Below are positions 63,431 through 64,000 of a stretch of DNA of 64,000 bases, piece by piece. The position numbers were made by a program, and so were the translations under genes. Source of the stretch: Arsenophonus sp052174135 (GTDB lineage Bacteria; Pseudomonadota; Gammaproteobacteria; Enterobacterales; Enterobacteriaceae); assembly GCA_052174135.1 (NCBI GenBank), contig JBQMRZ010000027.1, positions 555,284-619,283 on the forward strand, in the 5' to 3' direction. The notes under the pieces were generated by a model. The model did no database searches. It had not been told where the DNA came from and was given only the letters and a program-made list of their open reading frames with translations. Position 1 is the stretch's first letter. The number at the start of each line of letters is the position of its first letter.

Positions 63431-64000
63431 TTAAATAATTTTCTTTAAAAATAAATAAATTTATTGTGTATTATTTACATTCAAATATTAAGAAAACATA
63501 AATCAAATTTTATATTTTTATTCAAAATACTTATTAAAATATTAAAAACTTAATTATATAAATTAATAACAAATAAATTAAAATTTAATAATTATATAAT
63601 AACGTTAAATATAATTCAAATATTTAAATATAAAGCACTAATATTATTACAATTAAATTATATTTATCTTTCTAAATAATTTTATTATATTACAAATAAA
63701 ATTTATAATAAATTTTATTTAACAATTAATGATTAATAAAAATAATTTTATTGAACTAATAAATTAATTATAAAATTTTATAAATCATTCTTAACTTTAA
63801 ACTTAATATTTACTATAGTATTATTCATAATATTAAAATTTTAAATATTTATATTAAAATTTATACTGATATATAATATTATTAATTTTTCTACAAAAAG
63901 TAAAATTATATTTTTTGATTAATGGATCGTTAAGTTACTAGATGATTTATATACTTAATGGGAAGATTAAATAATTTTTTATTTTTTTTATTATTGTTTT
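63431..64000. other. Gene-free right end
   Basis: A+T-rich sequence upstream of ffs. No gene, relic or clear promoter was recognised. Confidence 0.5.

Noticed and set aside
1..64000. Mobile elements, prophage, secretion or defence systems
   Set aside because: No transposase, integrase, phage, secretion or restriction domain was seen in any open frame or readable relic.

Overview
This window looks like chromosome of an obligately host-associated gammaproteobacterium of the Enterobacterales. By eye it is about four-fifths A+T. About 22.5 kb of 64 kb is still coding, every recognisable protein is closest to its E. coli-type homologue, and gene order is E. coli-like with genes eroded in place. 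No insertion sequence, prophage, CRISPR array or plasmid gene is visible. The best guess is an insect endosymbiont in mid-reduction, possibly Arsenophonus-like because the short Hha form resembles Morganellaceae. The genus cannot be fixed from this sequence alone.

Layout. 1-6.2 kb: the enterobacterial common antigen locus, with wecC and wecB broken by frameshifts and wecA nearly intact, followed by rho and trxA. 6.2-10.9 kb: a gene desert where E. coli carries rhlB, gppA, rep and the ilv cluster. 10.9-12.2 kb: a maoP relic and intact hdfR. 12.4-17.0 kb: a dead ribosomal RNA operon. Its 16S and 23S genes are heavily eroded but alignable fossils, while the embedded tRNA-Glu and flanking tRNA-Trp remain perfect. 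17.1-21.3 kb: murI (whose start needs a frameshift or a non-ATG codon), a fabR relic and sthA. 23.7-30.3 kb: ompR without envZ, bioH and nfuA. 32.8-42.0 kb: pfkA, yicC, rph, pyrE, a possible slmA relic, dut, coaBC, rpmB and rpmG. 43.5-48.1 kb: cysS, lpxH, purE and purK. 51.4-59.4 kb: hemH, adk, htpG, ybaB, a dnaX that can make only the gamma-length protein, and a truncated priC. 62.8-63.4 kb: hha and the 4.5S RNA gene.

What the retained genes do together. They cover information processing (rho, rpmB, rpmG, rph, yicC, cysS, dnaX, 4.5S RNA, tRNAs), nucleotide supply (purE, purK, pyrE, dut, adk), cofactors (coaBC, hemH, bioH, nfuA), cell envelope (murI, lpxH, wecA), redox and folding (trxA, sthA, htpG), glycolysis (pfkA) and four regulatory or nucleoid proteins (hdfR, ompR, hha, ybaB). 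Three of these (HdfR, OmpR, Hha) have lost their usual genomic partner.

The most interesting signals are not new genes. They are the fossil rRNA operon with living tRNAs, an A AAA AAG slippery heptamer directly before a stop codon at the start of murI, several perfect palindromes with almost no spacer lying in dead DNA, hairpins that overlap stop codons at many gene ends, and a preserved heat-shock (sigma-32 type) promoter at htpG.
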